57,923 nt of DNA from an uncultured Prochlorococcus sp. (lineage in GTDB: Bacteria > Cyanobacteriota > Cyanobacteriia > PCC-6307 > Cyanobiaceae), in the NCBI GenBank assembly GCA_902572075.1, contig CACGER010000007.1:1-57923 (forward strand), in the 5' to 3' direction. Under the pieces are notes generated by a model that saw nothing but the letters and a program-made list of their open reading frames with translations, was not told the DNA's origin and ran no database searches. The translations under genes were made by a program, and so were the position numbers. Position 1 is the first letter of the stretch; the number at the start of each line of letters is the position of its first letter. This document shows, one piece after another, positions 48,278 through 57,302 of the stretch.

Positions 48278-49387
48278 ATGAAAACTTATGAGCAAGTTTT
48301 AGAAAAAGTAGAACTTGCTTTAGCTAAAGGTGAGTATCATTATTGCATTGAATTTCTTTTGCCCATAATCGAATCATTTCCTTTATCAAGCAAAGAGGGA
48401 GTAAATTTAAGAACAATCTTAATTACTGCTCTATGTGGCATCAATAAAAGGGAGGAGGCTAAAAGGTTTTGTAAAGAGCTTCTAAAATCTTACGATAATA
48501 AGACGAGAGAAAACGCAAAATATCTGATGGAAGTTATAGACTCTCCTGACATTAAAAAGCCAGAAAATTGGAACGTGCAGTTTGAAAGCGATCCATCACT
48601 CAATAAAAAATCTCTTAACTCACTGCGCAAAAAAAGAGAAGTTTTGAAGAAAAAAAAATTTATTAATGTAACTGAGACACCAACTGGTGAAACTAAACCC
48701 TTTCAGAAAGGCTTTTCACTGATCATTTTTTTAATACTATTATTATTAATTCCACTTTTAAGCGGCTGCGTAAAAATTGAGGATACCCTTGATCTTAGTG
48801 AACTTGATTCAATAACTAATAATTTAGTGATAGAGAGTAAATACATAAAGAAATTTCCTTGGCAATTAAAATTTGAAGAGAAGATGAAAGATATTTTTCC
48901 TGACGTAGAAATTGAACAAGATGAATCAACCTTTTCTTTGAAACATAAAAATCTCAATTTAGAGGATACAAAGCAAGTTCTTAAAACCACTCAAAATACA
49001 GCCGGAGAGTTAGCGGGAGAATCAACAAATATAGAAATTAATACTACTCAAAAAAACTTCATTTTTTTTAAAAAATACTTTTACAGGTTAGATTTAGATC
49101 TAAATTCTATTAAAGGCATTGATAATTTAGAACTCATTTTCAAAATTATTCACCCTAATAAAGCTATCCTTACCGATAAAAATAATTCAAATTTAGAAAT
49201 CACAAAAAATATAATAATTTGGAATTTGAATCAAGGACAGATGAATAGTCTTGAATTTTCTTTCTGGAGCCTCAACAAACTCTTGATTGGGATATTTATT
49301 ATTTTAATAATTATCATATTGGCTTATTTATTAAGATTCTATAGATTTAAATTAGGTTCAGATTTACCTCAACTTCCATCAAAGTAA
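48278..49387 (+). CDS. DUF3153-domain protein with N-terminal helical-repeat extension
   Basis: 369 aa. Seen: residues 1-90 form helical hairpins of TPR-like spacing (VELALAKGEYHYCIEFLLPI, ITALCGINKREEAKRFCKEL), a basic linker, one membrane helix 146-162 ending in LSGC (161-164, a lipobox-like motif), then the DUF3153 domain (about 165-320) and a C-terminal membrane helix (about 335-355). Known: DUF3153 proteins in other cyanobacteria are secreted lipoproteins with their own signal peptide. Here a cytosolic helical domain is fused before it, so cleavage at the Cys would separate the two. Function unknown. Its stop adjoins the priA stop. Confidence 0.85.
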   Translation: MKTYEQVLEKVELALAKGEYHYCIEFLLPIIESFPLSSKEGVNLRTILITALCGINKREEAKRFCKELLKSYDNKTRENAKYLMEVIDSPDIKKPENWNVQFESDPSLNKKSLNSLRKKREVLKKKKFINVTETPTGETKPFQKGFSLIIFLILLLLIPLLSGCVKIEDTLDLSELDSITNNLVIESKYIKKFPWQLKFEEKMKDIFPDVEIEQDESTFSLKHKNLNLEDTKQVLKTTQNTAGELAGESTNIEINTTQKNFIFFKKYFYRLDLDLNSIKGIDNLELIFKIIHPNKAILTDKNNSNLEITKNIIIWNLNQGQMNSLEFSFWSLNKLLIGIFIILIIIILAYLLRFYRFKLGSDLPQLPSK

Positions 49388-51664
49388 TTACAACTCTGCT
49401 GGATTAACATCTATTGTTAAAAAAACATTTTTTGGAATAAGTTTCCATAATATTGATCTATCAGGTAAAGGTATCTTTGTTCCTTCAGGACCATGTATTA
49501 ATATCTGCCATCTAAATTTTTTACCGACTTTAGCTATTAAACTAGGGGCAGGACCAATTAATTTCCAGTTCTTTTTCTCACAAAAACTTAGTAGATATTT
49601 TGCTAATTTTATTGAAATTGACTCAGTTAATTCATAATTTTCACCTGATAATTTAAGTAAGCAAATTGTGCAAAATGGAAATAAATTAGCATCCTTTCTC
49701 AATCTCGAGTTTTCAATTAAGAATCTTTCATAATCTCTTTTTTGAAGATACGAAATCACTGGGTGGTTAGGTTTATATGTTTGTAAAATTACTTTCCCTT
49801 TTTTTTGTGCCCTGCCAGCCCTTCCTGCTACTTGCAAAAATAATTGCAATGATTTTTCTTCTGCTGAAATATCTGGGCGATGAAGCAACCCATCTGCTGC
49901 AATAACTACTGAAAGAGTAATATTTGGGATGTCAATACCTTTTGCCAACATCTGAGTACCGACGAGAATATCAGCATCACCTTTAGAAAACTTTGAAAGA
50001 ATATCTCTATGACCATCCTTTCCTGAAGTTGTATCTCTATCAAAGCGAAGTACTCTTAAGTCAGGATATTCTTCATTTAAAAACTCTATTACCCTTTGCG
50101 TACCAATTCCAAAAGGTTTGAAAGCAGTTGAATGACAATCTGGGCAACGATTGATCAATCTTGATTTATGATCACACCAATGACACCTTAACCATTTTTT
50201 TCCTTGTGCTCCGAGATGAACTGATAAAGGGACGTCACAGTTGGGGCAATTTATTAAATATCCGCAATTTCTACAACTTAAAAATCCACTATGCCCCCTC
50301 CTAGGGATCAAAATTATTGCTTGCTCTTTTTTCAAGGGTAGTTGAGGAAGCAATTGTAATAATTCATTGGAAAAAATTTTCATATTTCCTTTCTTGAACT
50401 CATCCCGCATATCAATAATTTTTATTTCTGGAGTCTCATTACTGGATATCCTTTGAATCATTCTTACCAATTTAAAATTCTTTTCAAAAATACACTTTTT
50501 CCAAGTCTTCATTGATGGGGTTGCACTCCCAAAAATTAACTTTGCAGAATTCCTTTTTACTATTTCAATAGCAATCTCTCTTGCGTCATAGCAAGGCATA
50601 GGACTATCTTGCTTATAAGAAACATCATGTTCTTCATCCATTATTATTAATCCCAGATTTTTGATTGGAAGAAAAACTGCCGACCTTGTACCTATTACTA
50701 TTAAAGGTTCATTAGCGTTAATAATTTTCTTCCAAACTAAAGTTCTATGATCGGGAGAACAATTACTATGATATTCGAAAACGACATTATTAAATCGCAT
50801 ACTAAACCTATCAATAAGTTGGGGAATTAATCCAATTTCCGGGGCTAGTATCAAACAACTTTTTTTCTTAAGAAATTGATCTTCAGCAATTCTCATATAC
50901 ACTTCTGTTTTACCTGAACCTGTTTCGCCCCAAAGAAGTAATGCATCTCCTGGTTTCATTGTTTGAAATTTTTGAAATGCAATTTTTTGCTCATTTGTAA
51001 GATTTGGTTTTTTCGTTGCGATATGATTTTTTAAAAAGGAATTTAATTTACTATTTATATTTTTTTTTCTTTTAGATTTAGCAAGATAATTTTTACTGAC
51101 CAATGAGTTAATTAGAGCGTAATTAAAACCAGACTTTATTAATTCACTTTGCCAATTACCTTTTTTAGATAAAGTATCCATTAAAAAAAATTCTTTTTTG
51201 GTTAATCCATTTTTCTTAATATCAAATTCTTTTTTAGTTTCAATCCATATTTGATCCTTTAAACCTTTAGAGAAATTTTTATATTTACCAATCCAACCAG
51301 GAGGAAATGCAGTTTTAAACATTTTTAAATTACTAACCATATAAAAAGAGGCTAGGGATTCTATCAATTCTCTCCAAGATTCATCAATTATTTTTTTCTG
51401 CAAAATACTTTCAACAAACAAATATCTTATGCTTTTTCCTCCAGTAATATTTGATTCATCATTATTGATTGTCGAAAAGTCTTTTTTGGAGATCACCAAC
51501 CCATTCAATAATCTCCCCCTTAGTTTCACACTTACAATATCTCCAACTTCTGCTCCAAGATTATTTCCATCTAAATAGTAAAAGCTTTCATTACTACTAC
51601 CTATATCAAGCAAAATTTCCAATTTATAGGAGGTATTTAATAACTGATTACTTGCCGGCTTCAA
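49388..51664 (-). CDS. priA: Primosomal protein N' (replication restart helicase PriA)
   Basis: Rebuilds stalled replication forks and reloads the replisome. Seen: 758 aa; N-terminal 3'BD-like region, Walker A LLWGETGSGKTEVY, Walker B IIMDEEHDVSYKQD, and zinc-binding Cys pairs in CRNCGYLINCPNCDVP and CHWCDHKS...CPDCHS, then ILVGTQMLAKGIDIP and VAGRAGRAQKKG of the second helicase lobe. Start is TTG at 51664. Its gene faces ssb's neighbourhood indirectly; PriA-SSB contact is established. Convergent stop with the DUF3153 gene. Confidence 0.97.
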   Translation of the reverse strand: MKPASNQLLNTSYKLEILLDIGSSNESFYYLDGNNLGAEVGDIVSVKLRGRLLNGLVISKKDFSTINNDESNITGGKSIRYLFVESILQKKIIDESWRELIESLASFYMVSNLKMFKTAFPPGWIGKYKNFSKGLKDQIWIETKKEFDIKKNGLTKKEFFLMDTLSKKGNWQSELIKSGFNYALINSLVSKNYLAKSKRKKNINSKLNSFLKNHIATKKPNLTNEQKIAFQKFQTMKPGDALLLWGETGSGKTEVYMRIAEDQFLKKKSCLILAPEIGLIPQLIDRFSMRFNNVVFEYHSNCSPDHRTLVWKKIINANEPLIVIGTRSAVFLPIKNLGLIIMDEEHDVSYKQDSPMPCYDAREIAIEIVKRNSAKLIFGSATPSMKTWKKCIFEKNFKLVRMIQRISSNETPEIKIIDMRDEFKKGNMKIFSNELLQLLPQLPLKKEQAIILIPRRGHSGFLSCRNCGYLINCPNCDVPLSVHLGAQGKKWLRCHWCDHKSRLINRCPDCHSTAFKPFGIGTQRVIEFLNEEYPDLRVLRFDRDTTSGKDGHRDILSKFSKGDADILVGTQMLAKGIDIPNITLSVVIAADGLLHRPDISAEEKSLQLFLQVAGRAGRAQKKGKVILQTYKPNHPVISYLQKRDYERFLIENSRLRKDANLFPFCTICLLKLSGENYELTESISIKLAKYLLSFCEKKNWKLIGPAPSLIAKVGKKFRWQILIHGPEGTKIPLPDRSILWKLIPKNVFLTIDVNPAEL

Positions 51665-51687
51665 AACTTTTTCTTAGTATTGGATTG

Positions 51688-51701
51688 TTGAACATTCCAC
51701 A
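51688..51701 (+). repeat. 14-base motif TTGAACATTCCACA, copy 3, before the sigma factor gene
   Basis: Exact copy of the motif found twice upstream of csoS1, with 15 bases shared with copy 2 (51687-51701). It lies 285 bases before the sigma gene ATG and points toward it, as the other copies point toward csoS1. Close to the start of priA (24 bases away) but in the opposite sense to that gene. Confidence 0.75.
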
Positions 51702-51972
51702 AAGTGTTTTTTGCACATTGTAAGTATCCTGCTCTTAAGGGAGACATGAAGCTCTGATCATTGACTGAAAATTCAAAAATGATCTGCCTGTCTGAGAAAT
51801 CCCAAGACTTTTTACTTTAGGTAATCTATAGCACTATTTAAATTTTTCAACAATTTAGAAAACTTTTCTTATTCTCATTTTGTGAAAAGGTTTTTTAAAC
51901 ATTAAGGGAACTTTACTACTAAATGTTCAAATTAGCCCTAAATAAAATTTTATCTAGTTAAATTCACCGTAG

Positions 51973-51979
51973 AAAGGAG
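51973..51979 (+). promoter_or_regulatory. Strong Shine-Dalgarno sequence of the sigma gene
   Basis: Seen: AAAGGAG six bases before the ATG at 51986. Most genes in this window have no recognisable SD, so this site stands out and fixes the start codon. Confidence 0.75.
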
Positions 51980-51985
51980 TCAATT

Positions 51986-53170
51986 ATGTGTCCAGTCGCA
52001 GCAGAATCAAAGAATTCCAAGCCTAGTTCAAAAAAAAAGATCAATAAAAAAATTAATACAAATTTAGAAACAGTAGTTGAGGAAGATAGTAATAAAAATA
52101 ATCAAACTTTACAGACATCTGCTGAGTTAAACGAAAGCAATATTGATCACAACAATAATGAATTTAGTGATTCTGAAGAAGAAGATAAAGGGCTTGGAAA
52201 TGTAAAGCTTGGGCCAAAAGGTATCTACACTGAAGATTCAATAAGAGTTTATCTCCAAGAAATTGGAAGAATTAGACTTTTAAGACCAGATGAAGAAATT
52301 GAGCTTGCAAGAAAAATTGCTGACTTACTCCAATTAGAAGAGCTAGCAACTCAATATGAGTCAGAAAAAGGACATTTCCCATCTGTAAGAGAATGGGCCG
52401 AGTTAATAGATATGCCTCTTCCTAAATTTAGAAGAAGACTTCTTTTAGGGCGGAGAGCTAAAGAAAAAATGGTTCAATCAAATTTAAGATTAGTTGTTTC
52501 CATTGCTAAAAAATATATGAATAGAGGATTATCATTTCAAGATTTAATCCAAGAAGGAAGTTTGGGTCTAATTAGGGCGGCGGAAAAATTCGACCATGAA
52601 AAAGGTTATAAGTTCTCTACATATGCAACTTGGTGGATTCGCCAAGCCATTACAAGAGCAATTGCGGATCAAAGTAGAACTATTAGATTGCCAGTTCACT
52701 TATACGAGACAATATCTAGAATTAAAAAAACCACAAAAGTTCTTAGCCAAGAATTTGGCAGGAAACCTAGTGAAGAAGAAATCGCTGAGAGTATGGAAAT
52801 GACAATCGAAAAATTAAGATTTATAGCTAAAAGTGCGCAACTTCCTATTTCTTTAGAAACTCCAATAGGGAAAGAAGAAGACTCAAGACTAGGAGACTTC
52901 ATAGAGGCTGATATAGAAAATCCAGAGCAAGATGTTTCTAAAACTTTACTAAGAGAAGATTTGGAAGGAGTATTAGCCACTCTTAGTCCAAGAGAAAGAG
53001 ATGTTCTCAGATTGAGATATGGAATTGATGATGGAAGAATGAAAACTCTTGAAGAAATTGGCCAGATTTTTGATGTGACGAGAGAAAGAATTAGACAAAT
53101 AGAGGCAAAAGCACTAAGAAAACTTAGACATCCAAATCGAAATGGGGTTTTAAAAGAATATATAAAATAA
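51986..53170 (+). CDS. rpoD: Principal RNA polymerase sigma factor (RpoD/SigA group)
   Basis: Group 1-type sigma-70 factor. Seen: 394 aa; a polar, Lys- and Asp/Glu-rich N-terminal tail (1-75), region 1.2 [23 protein letters not shown] (84-106), region 2 about 161-235 with [20 protein letters not shown] and [19 protein letters not shown], region 3 about 236-315, and region 4 about 325-390 ending in [25 protein letters not shown]. All core motifs are complete, so it could be either the housekeeping SigA or a close group 2 factor; length and full region 1.2 suggest the principal one. Strong SD before the ATG; long leader with a motif shared with csoS1. Confidence 0.9.
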   Translation: MCPVAAESKNSKPSSKKKINKKINTNLETVVEEDSNKNNQTLQTSAELNESNIDHNNNEFSDSEEEDKGLGNVKLGPKGIYTEDSIRVYLQEIGRIRLLRPDEEIELARKIADLLQLEELATQYESEKGHFPSVREWAELIDMPLPKFRRRLLLGRRAKEKMVQSNLRLVVSIAKKYMNRGLSFQDLIQEGSLGLIRAAEKFDHEKGYKFSTYATWWIRQAITRAIADQSRTIRLPVHLYETISRIKKTTKVLSQEFGRKPSEEEIAESMEMTIEKLRFIAKSAQLPISLETPIGKEEDSRLGDFIEADIENPEQDVSKTLLREDLEGVLATLSPRERDVLRLRYGIDDGRMKTLEEIGQIFDVTRERIRQIEAKALRKLRHPNRNGVLKEYIK

Positions 53171-53267
53171 AAAAAGTTAAGTATACTAATTAGCTTTAAA
53201 AACTGGCAAAATAATAGCTTAAAATAAACTCGACTTAATTTTTAATTCAAACTCAAAATAATATTTA

Positions 53268-54218
53268 ATGACTGATTTTAAGCTAAAAATAGCTAGTAGA
53301 AGAAGTAAGCTAGCAATGGTTCAAACTTTATGGGTTAAAGATCAACTAGAAAGGAATATTCCCAATTTAGAGGTATCTATAGAAGCTATGGCAACTCAAG
53401 GTGACAAAATCCTTGATGTAGCCTTAGCAAAAATAGGCGACAAAGGCTTATTTACAAAAGAACTTGAAGCACAAATGCTCGTTGGCCATGCAGATATAGC
53501 AGTACATTCTCTAAAAGATTTACCAACCAATTTGCCTAATGGCCTTAAATTAGGATGCATTACAAAAAGGGAGGATCCTGCAGATGCTTTAGTAGTAAAC
53601 AAAAAAAATGACTGTTATAAATTAGAAAACTTACCTGAAGGTTCGATTGTTGGAACAAGCTCCCTAAGAAGACTTGCACAATTAAGAAATAAGTACCCAC
53701 ATCTTGTTTTCAAAGATATCAGAGGAAATGTTATTACAAGAATTGAAAAATTAGATGCAGGAGAATTTGATTGTATAATTCTTGCGGCCGCTGGTTTAAA
53801 GAGATTAGGCTTTGAATCAAGAATTCACCAGATTATCCCAAGTGAAGTTTCCCTACATGCCGTTGGCCAAGGAGCGCTAGGCATTGAATGTAAATCTGAT
53901 GATAAAAAAGTTTTAGAAATTATAAATATCTTAGAAGATAAACCCACCAGTCAAAGATGTATAGCAGAAAGGGCTTTTTTAAGAGAGCTTGAAGGTGGAT
54001 GCCAAGTCCCAATAGGTGTGAATAGTAAAATTCAGAATGAACAACTTTGCCTAACTGGTATGGTTGCATCTCTTGATGGAGAAAGGCTTATTAAAGATCA
54101 ATATGTTGGCAATATTAATGATCCCGAAGAAGTAGGCAAAGAACTAGCTAAAAAATTAAAGCAGCAAGGTGCCGAAGAAATACTAAGCGAAATATTTGAA
54201 AAATTTAGAGAAAAATAA
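53268..54218 (+). CDS. hemC: Porphobilinogen deaminase (hydroxymethylbilane synthase)
   Basis: Builds the linear tetrapyrrole hydroxymethylbilane from four porphobilinogens; shared by haem, chlorophyll and cobalamin pathways. Seen: 316 aa; [17 protein letters not shown], the [11 protein letters not shown] segment, HSLKDLPT (Asp), [16 protein letters not shown], and [11 protein letters not shown] with the Cys that holds the dipyrromethane cofactor. Starts 98 bases after the sigma gene; convergent with the pyrophosphatase gene (six bases between). Confidence 0.98.
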   Translation: MTDFKLKIASRRSKLAMVQTLWVKDQLERNIPNLEVSIEAMATQGDKILDVALAKIGDKGLFTKELEAQMLVGHADIAVHSLKDLPTNLPNGLKLGCITKREDPADALVVNKKNDCYKLENLPEGSIVGTSSLRRLAQLRNKYPHLVFKDIRGNVITRIEKLDAGEFDCIILAAAGLKRLGFESRIHQIIPSEVSLHAVGQGALGIECKSDDKKVLEIINILEDKPTSQRCIAERAFLRELEGGCQVPIGVNSKIQNEQLCLTGMVASLDGERLIKDQYVGNINDPEEVGKELAKKLKQQGAEEILSEIFEKFREK

Positions 54219-54239
54219 AATTAGTTAATTTACTAATTT
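54218..54239. terminator. AT-rich stem-loop at the hemC/ppa convergent end
   Basis: Seen: aaattagt/actaattt, an 8-bp stem with 6-base loop taattt, overlapping the last codons of ppa. Position between convergent stops suits a two-way terminator, but the stem is almost all A-T, so this is weak. Confidence 0.3.
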
Positions 54240-54812
54240 AGGATCAATTTCTTTTTTGTATCTCTCTTCACAATCTTTAATCACTTTAACAGCTTCTTCT
54301 ATCCCAAAAAAACCATTGACAGTACATGTTCCTGGTTTTTTTAGATCTTTGTAATGCTCCCAATAATACTTTGTTTCTTTTAACCAATGATCTCCAAGGT
54401 CTTCATAACTTGAGATATGATCCATTCTTTTATCATCTGCGAGAACCGCTATTACCTTATCATCGACCTCTCCACCATCATCAAATTTCATCACCCCAAT
54501 AATCCTTGCTTCCACAATAGATCCGGGTATCAATGGCTCAGTTACCCCAACAATTTCCACATCAAGCGGATCTCCATCTTCATCCCATGTCCTTGGAATA
54601 CATCCATAAGCAAAAGGATACGCAAGTGATGAATAACCTACCCTATCAAGTTTAAGATGGCCCGTTTCTGTAATTAATTCATATTTATTTATGGTATTAG
54701 AGTTCAATTCAACAATAGTGTTTATTATTGTATTTGAGCTATCAGTGAAAGCATTTAGTATGTGCAATAAATTTGGGGTAACCCTGCTTGGGGGCTGATT
54801 TAGATTTGCCAT
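54225..54812 (-). CDS. ppa: Inorganic pyrophosphatase, family I (canonical)
   Basis: Mg-dependent cytosolic pyrophosphatase that drives biosynthetic reactions. Seen: 195 aa from the ATG at 54812 (a TTG precedes it by one codon); Asn-Lys-Tyr-Glu at NKYELI, YPFAYGCIPRTW, and the complete DGDPLD core (WDEDGDPLDVEIVG), then GVMKFDDGGEVDDKVIAVLADD and the C-terminal YKKEIDPK. All expected catalytic Asp are present, in contrast to the paralogue at 38928. An N-terminal extension of about 30 residues (QPPSRVTPNLLHILNAF) precedes the core. Confidence 0.95.
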   Translation of the reverse strand: MANLNQPPSRVTPNLLHILNAFTDSSNTIINTIVELNSNTINKYELITETGHLKLDRVGYSSLAYPFAYGCIPRTWDEDGDPLDVEIVGVTEPLIPGSIVEARIIGVMKFDDGGEVDDKVIAVLADDKRMDHISSYEDLGDHWLKETKYYWEHYKDLKKPGTCTVNGFFGIEEAVKVIKDCEERYKKEIDPKLVN

Positions 54813-54875
54813 CAAGAAATTATTTTTGTTTATCTTACATCCTCACACCTAACCAAATTCTTTAAAAGTAATGTT

Positions 54876-56381
54876 TCAGCAAAAATCATTTATTTTAGAC
54901 CTTAAATGATTAATAAAATAGTTTGGCGATAGTTCTTCATTAGTTACAGCTCTTACTAACTCCATACAATTAACTGATCTGCCATATTTATGTATATTAT
55001 TTTTCAACCAAAAGATGATCTTTTGATATTCACCATTTTCAATTAAGTTGTCAATCAAACCTATGTCTCTTTCCATTTGAGAAGATATTTGCGCACTGAT
55101 AACATGTCCTAACAAATATGAGGGGAAATATCCAAACGCCCCTTCACTCCAATGAACATCTTGAAGACAACCTTCTGAATCATTAGATGGTTTAATTCCT
55201 AGGAGTTCATCATATCTTTTATTCCATTCTGTTGGAATATCTTCAGCAGGCAACCCTCTTTCAATTAAATCTATTTCAAGTTCGGTTCTTATTAATATGT
55301 GTAAGCCATAAGTCAATTCGTCCGCTTCAACCCTATTTAATCCTGCTTTCAAATGATTAATAGATTTCCATAGTTCTAAATAATTATTAAGAGAACATCC
55401 AGCCGAAACAAATTTGTTAAAAAATCTTTTTGAAAAAGATTTGGATTTAACTATCCTATTTTCCCAAAATAAAGATTGACTTTCATGAATACCCATAGAG
55501 GTTGCTTGACCTAAAGGCCAAGCAAACCATTGATGACTTTGAGATGGTAAACCCTGCTCATAAATAGAATGCCCCCACTCATGCGCAGTTGCTAAAAAAC
55601 TTGATAATGGTTCACCTTCAACAATTCTTGTCGTAATCCTGTAATCATTAGGTCCTAATGTAATCGAAAAAGGATGGGGAGATTTACCAACAACAACTAG
55701 ATCTTTATCTCTACCAAACTCATCAAGTAATTGAGAACATAAATTATGTTGAGATTTTGGACTTAAATCCCAGTGATATTTATTAGATATATTAATCCCT
55801 CTAATCAACTCTGGGAGAGTTTCTTTCAAAGGCTGAAACATTTTATTCAGCCACTTAAAAGTCAATTCAGGCTCAAAGGGTTGGGCTAAAGTTTCCCATG
55901 GTGAATATTGATCTGATATTTGTTTTGCCTCCTCAATCCGCAATTTAACTAATTCTTCAAAGAAAGGAAGAAAAATTTTAAAATCTGATTTTTCCTTAGC
56001 TTCTTGCCAGCTTTCATAACCTTTAGATTTTGCCTTTGCTAGAGACTCAACTAATTTAGGATCTAAATTTCTTTCTCTATTAAATTCCTTCAATAAAAGA
56101 CTTATATTTCTTTCTTTATCTTTTATGAAAAGTTGATTATCGGAATTTCGTTCAATATCTGATAGTTCATTTTTAGCAGATTGTATTAGATTAGAAAATT
56201 CCTCGGAAGAATTTCTCTCATGCAATACTTTTGCAATATAAGTAAGCTGTTCAGACCTCCAAGAAGCACCTTTCTTTGGCATTCCAGTATTCTGATCCCA
56301 ATAAAGTGTATTTTGGATTGAACCTAATATTTGTGTTTCTTTAAGGTAAGCACCCAGCTTATTCCAATGAGTTTCAGCCAA
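54876..56381 (-). CDS. Carboxypeptidase Taq (M32) metallopeptidase
   Basis: Zinc metallocarboxypeptidase. Seen: 501 aa, the family length; HEWGH at 267-271 (ATAHEWGHSIYEQGLP) gives two zinc His and the catalytic Glu, and SMGIHESQSLFWEN (about 290-303) gives the third zinc ligand Glu. An all-helical architecture with N-terminal LKETQILGSIQNTLYWDQNTGMP is typical of M32. The start is TTG at 56381. Standalone; probably peptide turnover. Confidence 0.96.
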   Translation of the reverse strand: MAETHWNKLGAYLKETQILGSIQNTLYWDQNTGMPKKGASWRSEQLTYIAKVLHERNSSEEFSNLIQSAKNELSDIERNSDNQLFIKDKERNISLLLKEFNRERNLDPKLVESLAKAKSKGYESWQEAKEKSDFKIFLPFFEELVKLRIEEAKQISDQYSPWETLAQPFEPELTFKWLNKMFQPLKETLPELIRGINISNKYHWDLSPKSQHNLCSQLLDEFGRDKDLVVVGKSPHPFSITLGPNDYRITTRIVEGEPLSSFLATAHEWGHSIYEQGLPSQSHQWFAWPLGQATSMGIHESQSLFWENRIVKSKSFSKRFFNKFVSAGCSLNNYLELWKSINHLKAGLNRVEADELTYGLHILIRTELEIDLIERGLPAEDIPTEWNKRYDELLGIKPSNDSEGCLQDVHWSEGAFGYFPSYLLGHVISAQISSQMERDIGLIDNLIENGEYQKIIFWLKNNIHKYGRSVNCMELVRAVTNEELSPNYFINHLRSKINDFC

Positions 56382-56489
56382 AGATTTAAATGGAAATTAA
56401 ATTTATATTAAGATAAAAATTTTAATATCTGCAGTAAAACATGCATCTTTATCCATAATAGGATATTGATTAATTAAGTTTTAACTTAT

Positions 56490-56945
56490 ATGGAACAAAT
56501 ATTTTCAAAATTAAAATTCATAACCCATGGCGAGGGTTTTATTGATATCACATATGATTTAAATTTATGTGTTGAAAAAAATAATTTTCATTCCGGAATT
56601 TTAAATTTAACTTCACTTCATACAAGTTGCAGTTTAACTATTAATGAAAATGCTGATCAAAACGTATTAAAAGATTTAAAAAAATATATGCAATCGATAG
56701 TTCCCTATGATTCCTACTTAACCCTATCAAAAAATAGAGAAGAAATATACTATAAACATTATCAAGAAGGGGCTGACGATATGCCAGCACATATTAAAAC
56801 ATCCCTAACAAACACTTGTTTATCTTTGAGTTTTCAAGACGGGAAAATTATACTTGGCACATGGCAAGCAGTTTATTTATGGGAACATCGATTTGATCAA
56901 AAGGAAAGAGTCATTAATGTACATATAATTGGTGAGAAAAAGTAA
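56490..56945 (+). CDS. YjbQ family protein (UPF0047)
   Basis: Small fold with reported secondary thiamine-phosphate synthase activity in E. coli YjbQ; physiological role unclear. Seen: 151 aa; HTSCSLTINENAD (about 47-59), GADDMPAHIKTSL (about 92-104) and LGTWQAVYLWEHR (about 127-139), the three blocks with the clustered His/Glu/Asp that form the likely active site. All are intact. Opens a plus-strand run with the pterin dehydratase and CobW family genes. Confidence 0.93.
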   Translation: MEQIFSKLKFITHGEGFIDITYDLNLCVEKNNFHSGILNLTSLHTSCSLTINENADQNVLKDLKKYMQSIVPYDSYLTLSKNREEIYYKHYQEGADDMPAHIKTSLTNTCLSLSFQDGKIILGTWQAVYLWEHRFDQKERVINVHIIGEKK

Positions 56946-56981
56946 GATATTTATAATGTAATAAGTCAGATTTTTTATTTA

Positions 56982-57272
56982 ATGGAACCCTACATTTTGC
57001 AAGATGAAGAATTGAATGAATTAGTTGTCAAAATACCTGGCTGGGAAATTAAATCTAAACAAATCCAAAGAGAATTTAACTTCGCTAATTTTATTGAAGC
57101 CTTTGCTTTTATGACTAAGGTTGCTTTAATCTGTGAAAAATATAATCATCATCCTAACTGGGAGAATGTTTATGCAAAAGTAATAATTAAATTAAATACA
57201 CATGATCTAGGAGGTATTACGAATTTGGATCAAACATTAGCTTCGGAAATCAACAAAATTTTCGATCAATAA
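56982..57272 (+). CDS. Pterin-4a-carbinolamine dehydratase family protein
   Basis: Small protein of the PCD/DCoH (PhhB) family. Seen: 96 aa; ELVVKIPGWEI N-terminus, AFAFMTKVALICEKYNHHPNWEN with the His-His-Pro-x-W active-site segment, and LNTHDLGGITNLD, where the last conserved His is His74 or so. All catalytic His are present. No aromatic amino-acid hydroxylase gene lies in the window, so its role may be elsewhere (pterin recycling or a stabilising role); with folE on the chromosome, a tetrahydropterin pathway is possible. Between YjbQ and the CobW-type gene. Confidence 0.93.
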   Translation: MEPYILQDEELNELVVKIPGWEIKSKQIQREFNFANFIEAFAFMTKVALICEKYNHHPNWENVYAKVIIKLNTHDLGGITNLDQTLASEINKIFDQ

Positions 57273-57302
57273 AAATATAAACTTGTTTTCAACTATTCAA
57301 AA

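Larger units (their letters stand above)
51665..51985. other. Gene-free region between priA and the sigma factor gene
   Basis: 321 bases with no convincing gene, the second of only two such gaps in the window. It must hold the promoter and leader of the sigma gene (plus) and of priA (minus). Seen: the third copy of the 14-base motif (51688-51701, plus-strand sense), followed by an imperfect hairpin acaaagtg/cacattgt around 51699-51721; a 7-bp stem gatcatt/aatgatc (51756-51762 with 51778-51784) with 15-base loop. Nothing else recognisable. Confidence 0.7.

Noticed and set aside
51756..51784. 7-bp stem before the sigma gene as a riboswitch
   Set aside because: Single short stem with a 15-base loop and no known aptamer features.
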